DNA of 64,000 nucleotides, taken from contig NZ_KI912105.1 of NCBI RefSeq assembly GCF_000517065.1, forward strand, positions 771,635 to 835,634, in the 5' to 3' direction. The translations under genes and the position numbers were made by a program. Positions 47,253 to 56,489 of this stretch are shown one piece after another. The notes beneath the pieces were generated by a model, which was not told the DNA's origin, did not search any database, and saw nothing but the letters and a program-made list of their open reading frames with translations. Each line of letters begins with the position of its first letter. Positions within the stretch are counted from its first letter, which is position 1. The stretch comes from Alkaliflexus imshenetskii DSM 15055. GTDB lineage: Bacteria; Bacteroidota; Bacteroidia; Bacteroidales; Marinilabiliaceae.

Positions 47253-48683
47253 ATGAAAAACATTATAACAAAAATATTCTTCCCATTATACCTTATAATA
47301 ATAATGGGCGCTTGTAATAAAGACACAGAGTATTACAAGCTAGAAAACCCCGCCGACCAAATGAAAATTAAAGCTTCTGAAGAGCATATAATTTTGCAAA
47401 AGGCAGATGAAACAAAAGTAGCTATTACATTCAGTTGGAGCAAAGCTACAGATCGTGGAGCCAATGTCAATATCGTATACTATATAAGACTTGTCCATAC
47501 CGAGATGAAGGATCTGCAAAGCGAACTAATAAAAGTGGGCAATGACACCTATTCATTTTCATGGACAGTTCGTGAATTAAACAATCTATTGTACGCCTGG
47601 AATATTGCACCGGGAAATGAAGTTGCCATAGATGCTGAACTTTTTGCTGTACCTGAAAATCCACAAGAATACATGAAGCCCGAGATGTCTAAAACCAGAA
47701 TCAATATTGTTGGTTACGACCCCTCTAATAAGCTTTATCTAACGATTCAGGAAGGTAACCAAAAACGAAATCTGGAAATGAATATCCTTGATAAGGATAT
47801 TTATAACTGGCAGGGAGAACTAAGCGATTGTGAATTCTGGTTTGTAAGAAATATGGAGAAGGGCATTCCAGCTTATATGAAAGGGGACTCTGAAAATACT
47901 ATTGACTATTCTACTACAGGTGAAGGAAAACGATTTAAAGTCCAAAACCTTGGATATTATAACATTACAATCAATACGAATAAATTGGAAATTACAATCG
48001 TATCAAATCCTATTAATCGACTCTTCCTTGTTACTTCAAAAGACGGTATAGAAACAATCAAAGCGTTAAACGAAATAGAGAGTGGAACTGATATTTACTA
48101 TTTGAAAGAGGTTTTTGAGGCAGATACAGAATTCCGATTTGTTCGAAACATACATCAAGTATGGCCAGCGTTTACAAAAGGTGCTGCTGACACAACTTTG
48201 GAACTAAATAATGAAGGTGGCGAAATGTTTAAATCTACCAAGACAGCTACCTATGTTATGACTGTAAATATGAAAAATTTATCACTCATCTTTCTCGACA
48301 TATATGTGTCACCCACTGGAGATATTGCAGTTGTTGGCGATGCGGTTGTTGATGCCGGATGGGATGCCGGGGGAGCAATCCAAAGATGTAAACTAACACA
48401 AAAAGATTTGATTAACAGACCAGAGGTAATCAGTTATACCGGAAACTTTACTTATAAATCTTCCGGCTCTGAAAATGCGTTTAAGTTCATTGGAGATTCC
48501 AACTGGGGTAATGGAATATTTGCGCTGTTCGCAAATTCTAATCCTTTTGATCCCAATCAACAATATGCTACAACTGATAGTTCCGGAGATAGAAAATGGC
48601 AACTGCCTTCAACTACAGCTACTGGTGTATATACATTAGAACTTAATTTACATACTATGAAGATTAATTTCATCAAGCTTTAA
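47253..48683 (+). CDS. SusE/SusF-like surface glycan-binding lipoprotein
   Basis: The 476-residue protein has a lipobox (LIIIMGACNKD, Cys about 21), an N-terminal SusE Ig-like domain (VAITFSWSKATDRGANVNIVYYIRL), then three SusF/SusE-type binding modules beginning near residues 155 (KLYLTIQEGN), 252 (RLFLVTSKDG) and 350 (DIAVVGDAVVDAGWDAG). The last modules are of the same kind as the domain found fused to the GH31 enzyme. It follows SusD by 98 bp and closes the operon, with a terminator after it. Confidence 0.88.
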   Translation: MKNIITKIFFPLYLIIIMGACNKDTEYYKLENPADQMKIKASEEHIILQKADETKVAITFSWSKATDRGANVNIVYYIRLVHTEMKDLQSELIKVGNDTYSFSWTVRELNNLLYAWNIAPGNEVAIDAELFAVPENPQEYMKPEMSKTRINIVGYDPSNKLYLTIQEGNQKRNLEMNILDKDIYNWQGELSDCEFWFVRNMEKGIPAYMKGDSENTIDYSTTGEGKRFKVQNLGYYNITINTNKLEITIVSNPINRLFLVTSKDGIETIKALNEIESGTDIYYLKEVFEADTEFRFVRNIHQVWPAFTKGAADTTLELNNEGGEMFKSTKTATYVMTVNMKNLSLIFLDIYVSPTGDIAVVGDAVVDAGWDAGGAIQRCKLTQKDLINRPEVISYTGNFTYKSSGSENAFKFIGDSNWGNGIFALFANSNPFDPNQQYATTDSSGDRKWQLPSTTATGVYTLELNLHTMKINFIKL

Positions 48684-48690
48684 TATAGCC

Positions 48691-48730
48691 AAAGGAGAGT
48701 ATCCCATTTATTTGAGATGCTCTCTTTTCT
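48691..48730 (+). terminator. Rho-independent terminator after the PUL operon
   Basis: GAGAGTATC and GATGCTCTC pair (one T-G wobble) over a 12-nt loop, followed by TTTTCTTTTC. It ends the GH43-SusCDE transcript. Confidence 0.75.
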
Positions 48731-48781
48731 TTTCTGAATCCTTTACAAACATTTAAATGTCTTGAGCTTAAAAACACTTTT

Positions 48782-49048
48782 AAGTTACTTATTAAAACCG
48801 GATTGCGGAAAGAGAACCAATGTATATAAAAAACCGGGATGATTGCTTGGGTAAACAATCATCCCGGTTAATATCAATAAGTGAGTCTGTTACTTTTTGT
48901 TTGCAGCAATTGCATCCACAATCTTTTTCTCCAACTCATCGGCCAGTTCCGGATTGTCACGAATCAAATCCTTAACAGCTTCGCGCCCCTGTCCCAACTT
49001 TGTATCGCCATAACTGAACCAACTACCACTTTTCTTAATGATGTTGAG
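48782..49048. repeat. Right copy of the 267-bp direct repeat (end of intact recA)
   Basis: This is the recA 3' end and terminator in place, matching 28055-28321 with 4 mismatches. On its left the sequence becomes island DNA at once; on its right it continues into the rest of recA. Confidence 0.95.
48828..48870 (-). terminator. recA terminator, intact copy
   Basis: AACCGGGATGATTG pairs with CAATCATCCCGGTT on the minus strand, followed by a T-rich tract. It lies 20 bp after the recA stop. The one mismatch with the left copy (T versus C) falls near the stem end. Confidence 0.88.
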
Positions 49049-49909
49049 ATCCACACCAAGGTCGATGATTTCGCCAACTTTAGAGATGCCTTCACCATAC
49101 ATGATGTCAAATTCGGCTTTACGGAATGGAGGAGCCACTTTGTTTTTAACCACTTTCACGCGGGTTTGACTACCAATTACATCCTCTCCATTTTTTATTT
49201 GGGTGACCCTTCGGATATCCAGACGAATGGAAGAGTAGAACTTAAGTGCATTACCACCAGTTGTGGTCTCGGGATTACCAAACATAACCCCAATCTTCTC
49301 GCGTAACTGGTTGATAAAAACGCAACATGTATTTGTTTTACTGATATTTGAAGTCAACTTACGCAAAGCCTGAGACATCAATCGGGCCTGAAGACCAACT
49401 TTGTTATCGCCCATTTCCCCTTCAATTTCAGCTTTTGGTGTAAGCGCAGCCACCGAGTCGATAACCACCAGGTCGACAGCAGAAGAGCGAATAAGCTGAT
49501 CCGCAATTTCCAGAGCTTGCTCACCGTTATCAGGCTGCGAAATCAGTAATTCCTCAATGTTTACACCAAGCTTTTCGGCATAAAAGCGGTCAAAAGCATG
49601 CTCAGCATCAATAATGGCGGCAATTCCACCTTGCTTCTGTACTTCAGCGATGGCGTGTATGGCCAGCGTGGTTTTTCCGGAAGATTCAGGTCCGTAAATC
49701 TCAACAACCCGGCCACGTGGATAACCACCAACACCGAGCGCAATATTCAGGGATATCGAACCCGAAGGTATAACAGGCACCTGCTCCACCACCGAGTCGC
49801 CCATGCGCATAATGGTTCCTTTGCCGTATGATTTCTCTATTTTTTCCATGGTAAGCTGAAGGGCTTTCAGCTTTTCCTGATTCACTTTACTCTCTTTTTG
49901 TTCAGACAT
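48890..49909 (-). CDS. recA: Recombinase RecA
   Basis: The 339-residue protein promotes strand exchange and the SOS response. Walker A is [13 protein letters not shown] (about 72-84), the core has [18 protein letters not shown] and [27 protein letters not shown], and the C-terminus ends DAIAANKK. The gene is complete. Its last 52 codons and terminator are duplicated 20.7 kb away, so its 3' end was probably supplied or exchanged during island insertion. Function appears preserved since all differences are silent. Confidence 0.98.
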   Translation of the reverse strand: MSEQKESKVNQEKLKALQLTMEKIEKSYGKGTIMRMGDSVVEQVPVIPSGSISLNIALGVGGYPRGRVVEIYGPESSGKTTLAIHAIAEVQKQGGIAAIIDAEHAFDRFYAEKLGVNIEELLISQPDNGEQALEIADQLIRSSAVDLVVIDSVAALTPKAEIEGEMGDNKVGLQARLMSQALRKLTSNISKTNTCCVFINQLREKIGVMFGNPETTTGGNALKFYSSIRLDIRRVTQIKNGEDVIGSQTRVKVVKNKVAPPFRKAEFDIMYGEGISKVGEIIDLGVDLNIIKKSGSWFSYGDTKLGQGREAVKDLIRDNPELADELEKKIVDAIAANKK

Positions 49910-50474
49910 ATTCCTAAATATAATTAACTACCTCAATTTCAAAAAAAAAACATATAACAAGTCATATAATTCACTGCTTGAAATGTACAAATCCCTAAAA
50001 ACTTGGCGCGCCAAACCACTTGTCACGTAAATGCTTAATGAGATTGCACACGAAAGAGTCAATAGTTTGACCACTTTTAACCGCATCAAAAATGAGAAAA
50101 TCTATAAAAATTGAATCGCTCTGCTGATGCACCTAAACACAAAAATCCATTCCAAATATAACTCTATTTGTGAATATACTTTCAGAATTCTTATCAACAA
50201 GGCATAATAAAATAAAAGGCCGTGAACAGCAAGACTTCTGTAAGCCAGACCGTTTCACAACCTTCATCAATTAAACGAGATACAACATTTCAGTAAACAT
50301 CCCGTGTATAGATAAGAGTATATTGATTTCGAGATGCAAGAATAAAAAATTGACAACACCATGTAGGTGCCAGTCAAAGCATCAATCCATCTGAAAAAAA
50401 TAGCATAGCCGTTTAAACCAATACTGCTAATCAAATCAAACCATCACCCTCAATGTGCTTAGTGTTAAAAACTG
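49910..50474. other. 565-bp intergenic region upstream of recA
   Basis: No gene, RNA or convincing terminator is visible. It must hold the recA promoter on the minus strand, but no good TTTG/TAnnTTTG pair or SOS-type box was recognised. It is AT-rich and non-repetitive. Confidence 0.5.
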
Positions 50475-50930
50475 CTAAGCTTCAAGAATTTGAAAAGCAT
50501 GCTTTTTGGTATCAACTTTGTCGATCACTTTTTCGATCACCCCTTTTTCGTTTATGATAAAAGTTGTGCGTATAACGCCCATGTAGCTTTTACCATACAT
50601 TTTTTTCTCACCCCAAACACCGTAGGCCTTCATAATTTCCTGGGTGGTGTCGGCAATGAGATTAAATTGCAACCCATACTTATCGATGAATTTCTGATGT
50701 GATGCTTCACCATCGGGACTAACACCCACCACATCGTAACCGCGTGTTTGAAACTCACCATAACTATCGTTCAGACTGCAGGCTTCGGCCGTACATCCAG
50801 GCGTATTGTCCTTTGGATAAAAATAGAGAACCAATTTTTTACCTTTAAAATCATTCAGCGATATAATATTTCCGGATTGATTTGTGCCCTGAAAATCCGG
50901 TGCTGCCATTCCTTCTTTTAAATGTGTCAT
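50475..50930 (-). CDS. bcp: Thioredoxin-dependent thiol peroxidase (Bcp, PrxQ type)
   Basis: The 151-residue peroxiredoxin has the peroxidatic Cys in YFYPKDNTPGCTAEACSL with the resolving Cys five residues later, the PrxQ pattern. KEGMAAPDFQG starts the thioredoxin fold. It reduces hydroperoxides in the cytosol and complements rubrerythrin in oxidative defence. A good promoter lies about 90 bp upstream. Confidence 0.96.
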   Translation of the reverse strand: MTHLKEGMAAPDFQGTNQSGNIISLNDFKGKKLVLYFYPKDNTPGCTAEACSLNDSYGEFQTRGYDVVGVSPDGEASHQKFIDKYGLQFNLIADTTQEIMKAYGVWGEKKMYGKSYMGVIRTTFIINEKGVIEKVIDKVDTKKHAFQILEA

Positions 50931-51015
50931 GGATAAATATTTTATGTGGTTTTTAATCAGTAAACAGATGTCAGGTCAGTTTTGTTTGAGTTTGCCAAAA
51001 TCCGGAACTTTAGTG

Positions 51016-51045
51016 CAAATTTATTTTTGTCTGTTACACGTCAAA
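51016..51045 (-). promoter_or_regulatory. Bacteroidota-type promoter of bcp
   Basis: On the minus strand TTTG (51042-51045) and TAAATTTG (51016-51023) are spaced by 18 bp, close to the sigma-ABfr consensus. The leader to the ATG at 50930 would be about 80 nt. Confidence 0.6.
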
Positions 51046-51286
51046 CAAAAACACAACATCCTGCATACATTCAATGTAAAATTCACCCTCAATACTGGTA
51101 TTGTTAAACCTCAATCTATTGCAGATGATAGAGTATCTGGTTATTCGATGCTAAGACTATTCAGGAAATAATTATCTTGTACATTTTAAATGAATCGTTG
51201 TTTAGTTTAACTTTAAGCTCAGATTAAAATAACGAAAAGGCCAATAAACACAGCTATCTCAAAAAAACTAAAATTCAATCTTTTTA

Positions 51287-52768
51287 ATGAACATACTTTT
51301 TGTTTACACCATACAGAAATCAATCGTTATAAATAAGCCTCTGGCCGGCCAGGAAGGTTTACAGTTTGGCATATCCTACATCTCTTCATTTTTAAAGCAG
51401 CACAACCACCTCACTGACTTAATCGTTCTCGACAGACATCGTAAAAAGGCTAACTTGAAAGTGTTGGCAACCACAATACAGACCTTCTCTCCAGACTTAA
51501 TCTGCTTCACTTCGGTGCATTCCGAATATGATTATGTAACACAACTTGCCAAATTCGTGAAAAGCAGATTTCCTGAGATTCCACTGATGGGCGGAGGAGT
51601 TCATATCACACTAAACCCATCAGAAGAAATGCTGGATGTTTTTGATTGCATCTGTATTGGAGAAGGCGAACACCCTGTGCTGGAATATCTTGGCTATCTC
51701 GACAATAAAACTGAGGCACCTGACATTAAGAACCTCTGGCTAAAACACAACGGTACGATAATAAAGAACAACAACAGACCATTTTTAAAGAATTTGGATG
51801 ATTTACCGTTTCCGGACAGGGCAATCTGGCAAAGATGGATTTTAGAACCCCAAACAAGAATTACAATACTGTTGGGCCGTGGATGTCCCTATAATTGCAC
51901 CTATTGCTGCAACCACAAACTAAGGAAAGTAGCTGAAGGTAAATATGTTCGGCTTCGCAGCCCCAAAAACATAGTGGATGAACTGAGAACTTTAAGTATT
52001 TTACACCCGCAGGTAAACGAGTATTTTCTTGAAATAGAAACCATTGGCAGTGACATGATTTGGCTTGGTGAATTGTGTGAACGGCTGAATAGATTCAACT
52101 CATCCATCTCAAATAGGATTAAACTAAGCACCAATCTGCGGATTTTTCCAAATATGGATTTCGACAGCGTATTTCAACTACTCAAATCAGCCAATTTTGA
52201 ATCGGTAACCATTGGTCTTGAATCTGGCAGCGAAAGGATAAGAACCCAAATCCTAAATCGCGTGTACAGCAATGACCATATTTTGAAAGCCACATCAACC
52301 GCAAGAAAATATGGCATCAAAATTGGAATATTCAACATGGTAGGTATTCCGACCGAGACATTGGATGATTTTTCGGAGACTTTGACTATGAATCAAACTA
52401 TCAAACCCGATTGGCACGCTACCTCCATCTTCTTCCCCTATCAAGGAACGAAATTGTTTGAGGTTACAAACACTCTGGGACTGATGCCCTTAACCCTGAA
52501 TACGCGCTCCGAACGCCAAAAATCGGTTCTCAACCTGCCTGGATTTAGCAAAAGACAGATACAAAAAAGCTTTGATTCATTCCATTACGAAGTGTATAAA
52601 GCATCAGAAAACAGAAAGATACACAAACTGTTAATCTACTTCGTGATGAAACATCTTGGACACAACTTTTTTGCCGAACTTAAAATTAAAACAATTGCAT
52701 TGTTGTACCAGTTAAGGCTTTATGATATTGCGAAAAAGTATAGACTTTTTGATGTCTTTCAAAAATAA
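51287..52768 (+). CDS. B12-binding-domain radical SAM protein
   Basis: The 493-residue protein has an N-terminal cobalamin-binding Rossmann domain (about 25-150; PDLICFTSVHSEYDYV, PLMGGGVHITLNP, CICIGEGEHP) and a radical SAM core with the CxxxCxxC cluster in GRGCPYNCTYCCNH (about residues 200-208). SVTIGLESGSERIR and GIFNMVGIPTETLDDF are further core motifs. Relatives include methyltransferases and tailoring enzymes for lipids, hopanoids and peptides. No neighbouring gene indicates a substrate, so no function is assigned. Confidence 0.88.
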   Translation: MNILFVYTIQKSIVINKPLAGQEGLQFGISYISSFLKQHNHLTDLIVLDRHRKKANLKVLATTIQTFSPDLICFTSVHSEYDYVTQLAKFVKSRFPEIPLMGGGVHITLNPSEEMLDVFDCICIGEGEHPVLEYLGYLDNKTEAPDIKNLWLKHNGTIIKNNNRPFLKNLDDLPFPDRAIWQRWILEPQTRITILLGRGCPYNCTYCCNHKLRKVAEGKYVRLRSPKNIVDELRTLSILHPQVNEYFLEIETIGSDMIWLGELCERLNRFNSSISNRIKLSTNLRIFPNMDFDSVFQLLKSANFESVTIGLESGSERIRTQILNRVYSNDHILKATSTARKYGIKIGIFNMVGIPTETLDDFSETLTMNQTIKPDWHATSIFFPYQGTKLFEVTNTLGLMPLTLNTRSERQKSVLNLPGFSKRQIQKSFDSFHYEVYKASENRKIHKLLIYFVMKHLGHNFFAELKIKTIALLYQLRLYDIAKKYRLFDVFQK

Positions 52769-53020
52769 AATGGATGATTATGAACCGATTAGATAAGCCC
52801 CCAATTGACTGCATAACAGCAATAACATAAGTACAGTTACCAGATAATCAACCATCAACCCGTTGAGCAATTATAGAATCTGCTTAGCATGTCAAATATA
52901 ACTTCAGTGAGTATGTTTATAAGGATAAACTTGGTAGAATATCCGTTTCAATCGTTAAATTTGAGGCGTTAAAACCCACCAAAAAGCACAGTATACCAAT
53001 TGATTTTTAAAGAGAAAGCT
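52769..53020. other. Gap before the TPR/SPOR gene with a candidate promoter
   Basis: TAAATTTG at 52956-52963 lies 57 bp before the ATG at 53021. A TTG at 52931-52933 is 22 bp upstream of it, slightly long for the consensus. No gene is seen in the gap. Confidence 0.4.
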
Positions 53021-55588
53021 ATGTGGAAGAGTTTACTGATATGTCTATTAATTTTAACACCTGCTGCATCGCTGCCACTGATGTCGCAACAAAGCATGCC
53101 TACCCCCCAGGAAGCCCTGTCGGCCTTTAGGGCAGAAAAATACCAGGAAGCGCTTGATATGTATGGGAGGCTTTTGGAGCGAAACAACCGCGACCAAACA
53201 TACAACTACTATTATGGTGTATCGCTCTTCAAACTAAACAGAAATCCGGATGAAGCTATCCAGCGATTGCGCCTTGCAGTTGCCCGACCACCTTCGCAAG
53301 AGGTGCATTTTTATCTCGGCCAGTTGTATCAGCGAGCCTTTGAACTGGATTTGGCCATCACACACTACGAAAGGTTTCTTGCACAGCAACGTACCGATAA
53401 TGAGATGACCAAAACGGCAAAACGCGCCATAGAAGAGTGTAAGGCATCCCGCAACATCATAAACAAGTATTTCGACATTAAAATCATTCGCAAAGACACC
53501 ATACCAAAGGATCAACTTCTTAATTACTACAACTTGTCAAAAGATGCAGGCCAGCTGATGAAAGCCGGCGACTTTTTTCGTGTAGGCGTTAATCCCGAGC
53601 AGGTAATTTTTAGAACGGAGCGTGCCAATGAAGTCTATTTCCCAATTATGGGCAGCGACAAAACTTTTGACCTATACAAAGTGGTGCGCCTGTTGGATTC
53701 TTGGACCGATGCAGAGCTACTTCCAGAGCCCGTAAATAGTGCCTATAATGACCTCTATCCTTTTCTGTTGATTGATGGCACCACACTCTACTTCAGCTCC
53801 GATCGTCCCGGCGGTATGGGCGGGTTAGACATCTATCAATCCACCTTCGACCCTGTTTCAGGAACATTCTCTGAACCCTCAAACCTTGGCCCTCCGTTTA
53901 ACACGGCCGATGACGACTTTCTTCTGGTACCGGACATTTATGCAGGGAAAGCATGGTTTGCCACAAACCGAGGCATAGATAAAAGCAAAGTAATTGTGAC
54001 AGAATTGGTATGGGACAAGAATGTGGTACGCTACTTTACCGACAACGTAAGCCAAATTAAGGCCCTTTCGCAATTACCCTTGTCACCCGACGCGGTGGTG
54101 CGCAGCAGCTCTACACTCAATGCCACCAACGACTCCCCCACTGTGGGCAAAAAGGACGCGTTTAGATTTTCTATCAACGATACATTGGTTTACACCAAAT
54201 ACGAGCACTTTATGAGTGCTGACGCCTTGAAAACTTTTAAGCAAACTGAGAAGACAGCCCACAAGCGTGACAGCCTCAATTTTGAAATGAATCAAAGACG
54301 AAAGGCCTATTCACAAAGCTACAACCAACAGGAATTAATGCGTCTTATTGATGAAATAGTGGCATTGGAAAGGCAGGTTTATAGTCTGGATGAAGCGGTT
54401 GACCGCAATCACACCACCGTGCGCCGATTGGAGCTGGAACGCATCCGTCAGCTCATGCGCGAAGGACGATATGTACCGCAAACCAATGCGCGCCCGGCAA
54501 GACGTGGCCCTAAAAGTGCCAATCAACTGGCTTTGGAGGACTTGAAAAAAAGTGAGTTTGCATTTTACTCCGACAGTGAATTCACGCGTAACAGAGAACG
54601 ACTGAATGGCATTTACAAACACTTCTTTAACCAAACGCAAGTGGAAGAACTTGAGCGGTCCGATTCCCTTTATGTATGGGCCAACATATTGTCGCTCGAA
54701 GCTGCACGCACGCTTGAAAATGCGCGAAATGTACCCGCGCCACAACCAACACTTCGCGACAGAATAAACAACAGAAACGGAGAAGAGGAAGAGAACTTTG
54801 AGATGAAGGCGCTGATAAACAAATCCAGACTTCTGAAACAGCGTTCGCTCAGTTTGTACGAACAGGCACTGGATGAGAAATTTGCCATCTACTACCCTGT
54901 TGCCATGGAGTTTGGAGCCAGTTCAAATAAAATTGGCAGCGAAGATATGATTCACAAAGCCACAAGTAGGTTTATGGAGGCCGAAGAGGGTATTAAGGCC
55001 ATGTCGATATACAACCCGGAAAGATACGAGCGCCTTCTATCACTGAAACGGCAGGGTGTAGACATGATGGAAGAGTCACTTCTGATTCAGATTGCCGGAG
55101 CGCCACGGGCGGAACCTGCTCAGACCGAAATTCGCTCAACACGTTTCATGGACATACAAGGTGCCATTCAGCCATCTTATCCGGTCATCCACAAAGGGGA
55201 TGACATTATAACCCCGGCTGCACCTCCAACGCCGACACCTGTCCAAAAGCCAGCAGCACCGCCACAACCACAAGCCAATGCGGCATCGGTTGTAGCCAGC
55301 GCTTTTACACCTGCACCACAGAGCCAAAACGTGGAATACAAAATACAGATAGGTGTCTTTCGCAATGAACCAAATGCCAGCGCATTATCAAAAATACCGC
55401 CGGTAACCAAAGAGTTGTTACCCGAAAGTGGCCTGCACAAATACTTTAGCGGCTCATGGCAAAAATATACCGATGCCCAATCAAAAGTACAATCAATCAG
55501 GGATGCAGGATTTCCGGGTGCTTTTGTTGTCGCATTTTCCAATGGAGTGACCATTTCGCTTGACGAGGCTAAAAAACTGGAAAAATAG
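53021..55588 (+). CDS. Exported TPR / PD40-propeller / SPOR protein
   Basis: The 855-residue reading from ATG 53021 starts MWKSLLICLLILTPAASL, a signal peptide; an upstream ATG at 53000 adds seven unlikely residues. TPR repeats follow (about 30-130; EALDMYGRLLERNNRDQTYNYYYG), then WD40-like PD40 segments (about 205-330; DGTTLYFSSDRPGGMGGLDIY), a long charged helical region (about 390-690), a Pro/Ala-rich linker and a C-terminal SPOR domain (about 775-850; VEYKIQIGVFRNEPNASALSKI). The first half resembles envelope proteins such as PorE-like T9SS partners, but the OmpA-like end of PorE is replaced by SPOR. The role is probably peptidoglycan-associated; this is inference. Confidence 0.8.
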   Translation: MWKSLLICLLILTPAASLPLMSQQSMPTPQEALSAFRAEKYQEALDMYGRLLERNNRDQTYNYYYGVSLFKLNRNPDEAIQRLRLAVARPPSQEVHFYLGQLYQRAFELDLAITHYERFLAQQRTDNEMTKTAKRAIEECKASRNIINKYFDIKIIRKDTIPKDQLLNYYNLSKDAGQLMKAGDFFRVGVNPEQVIFRTERANEVYFPIMGSDKTFDLYKVVRLLDSWTDAELLPEPVNSAYNDLYPFLLIDGTTLYFSSDRPGGMGGLDIYQSTFDPVSGTFSEPSNLGPPFNTADDDFLLVPDIYAGKAWFATNRGIDKSKVIVTELVWDKNVVRYFTDNVSQIKALSQLPLSPDAVVRSSSTLNATNDSPTVGKKDAFRFSINDTLVYTKYEHFMSADALKTFKQTEKTAHKRDSLNFEMNQRRKAYSQSYNQQELMRLIDEIVALERQVYSLDEAVDRNHTTVRRLELERIRQLMREGRYVPQTNARPARRGPKSANQLALEDLKKSEFAFYSDSEFTRNRERLNGIYKHFFNQTQVEELERSDSLYVWANILSLEAARTLENARNVPAPQPTLRDRINNRNGEEEENFEMKALINKSRLLKQRSLSLYEQALDEKFAIYYPVAMEFGASSNKIGSEDMIHKATSRFMEAEEGIKAMSIYNPERYERLLSLKRQGVDMMEESLLIQIAGAPRAEPAQTEIRSTRFMDIQGAIQPSYPVIHKGDDIITPAAPPTPTPVQKPAAPPQPQANAASVVASAFTPAPQSQNVEYKIQIGVFRNEPNASALSKIPPVTKELLPESGLHKYFSGSWQKYTDAQSKVQSIRDAGFPGAFVVAFSNGVTISLDEAKKLEK

Positions 55589-55738
55589 GATTGTCAGTTT
55601 TTTTTTGATGGAACAATGATTTTAAGATAAATAACATGGCGCACAGCAGCCTGTGTCAGGAACCAATTGAAAATATGCATATAGGACTGTGCAATTATCC
55701 GGATATTTTCTTTACTTTGATATAAATTTTTCAAGAGT

Positions 55739-56014
55739 ATGGTACCTTTGGATAAAAAAAGTGAAAAGGAGAACGCCAGCAATCGTGATTTGGAAGAGCG
55801 TGCACTGATACTTCACAACGACGAAATCAACACATTTGACCATGTGATTGATACCCTTCAGGATGTATGCAGGCACGACAAAGTGCAGGCCGAGCAGTGT
55901 GCCATCATCACACACATGAAAGGTTATTGTGAAATAAAGCGCGGCACACGAAATGAGTTGGAGCAATATCAGCAAGCATTAATTGAAAAATCACTCAGTG
56001 CAACCATAGATTGA
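55739..56014 (+). CDS. clpS: ATP-dependent Clp protease adaptor ClpS
   Basis: The 91-residue protein matches ClpS: LILHNDEINTFDHVIDTLQDVC is the N-degron binding motif, with Asn-Asp and the following helix, and GYCEIKRGTRNELEQYQQAL is the C-terminal part. It delivers N-end rule substrates to ClpAP/ClpCP. It lies 7 bp before nfeD and may be co-transcribed. Confidence 0.9.
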   Translation: MVPLDKKSEKENASNRDLEERALILHNDEINTFDHVIDTLQDVCRHDKVQAEQCAIITHMKGYCEIKRGTRNELEQYQQALIEKSLSATID

Positions 56015-56021
56015 CATTAAT

Positions 56022-56483
56022 ATGACCATAATAATCCTGCTCATTTTAACGGGTCTTCTGCTGCTCGTTCTCGAATTTTTTGTATTCCCGGGAATTACCA
56101 TCTCCGGCATTGGCGGCGTTTTAATGATTACTGCGGGCATATACATGTCCTACAGTCTATATGGATCAGCAACAGGTCACATTATGCTGGCCATCACACT
56201 GGTTGCAGCCTTGCTGACGCTATTAATGGCGCTACGCAGCAAAACATGGAACAAGCTAATGCTAAAAACAGAACTCACCGGTAACATAGAAACAGTTGAT
56301 GAATCAACCATGCAACCCGGCGACAAAGGTATCACCGTAACACGTTTAAACCCCATTGGCAAGGCTAGAATAAACAATCAGGACGTTGAAGCACGCTGCC
56401 CAGGCCAATTTGTTGACCCACAACAAAATGTGGAGGTGGTGAAAGTATTTAAAACTTATGTAATTGTTAAACCAATAAACTAA
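56022..56483 (+). CDS. NfeD-like membrane protein
   Basis: The 153-residue protein has three to four tightly packed membrane helices (about 2-75; MTIIILLILTGLLLLVLEFF, GGVLMITAGIYMSYSL, IMLAITLVAALLTLLM) and a C-terminal OB-fold NfeD domain (about 90-150; GDKGITVTRLNPIGKARINNQDVEARCPGQFVD). NfeD proteins pair with flotillin/stomatin-like proteins, and floA follows 6 bp later, as expected. Confidence 0.9.
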   Translation: MTIIILLILTGLLLLVLEFFVFPGITISGIGGVLMITAGIYMSYSLYGSATGHIMLAITLVAALLTLLMALRSKTWNKLMLKTELTGNIETVDESTMQPGDKGITVTRLNPIGKARINNQDVEARCPGQFVDPQQNVEVVKVFKTYVIVKPIN

Positions 56484-56489
56484 TTTTTT

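Larger units (their letters stand above)
28322..48781. mobile_element. 20.46-kb PUL-bearing genomic island inserted in the 3' end of recA
   Basis: The unique segment between the two recA-end repeats carries a complete PUL (HTCS, GH43, GH31, GH43, SusC, SusD, SusE/F) and an IS21-family element. By eye it is more AT-rich than cvfB, recA and the flanking genes. No integrase, relaxase or conjugation gene is present, so the transfer mechanism is unresolved. The repeat structure fits integration of a circle at recA, either site-specific with regeneration of the gene end or by single-crossover homologous recombination. Confidence 0.65.
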
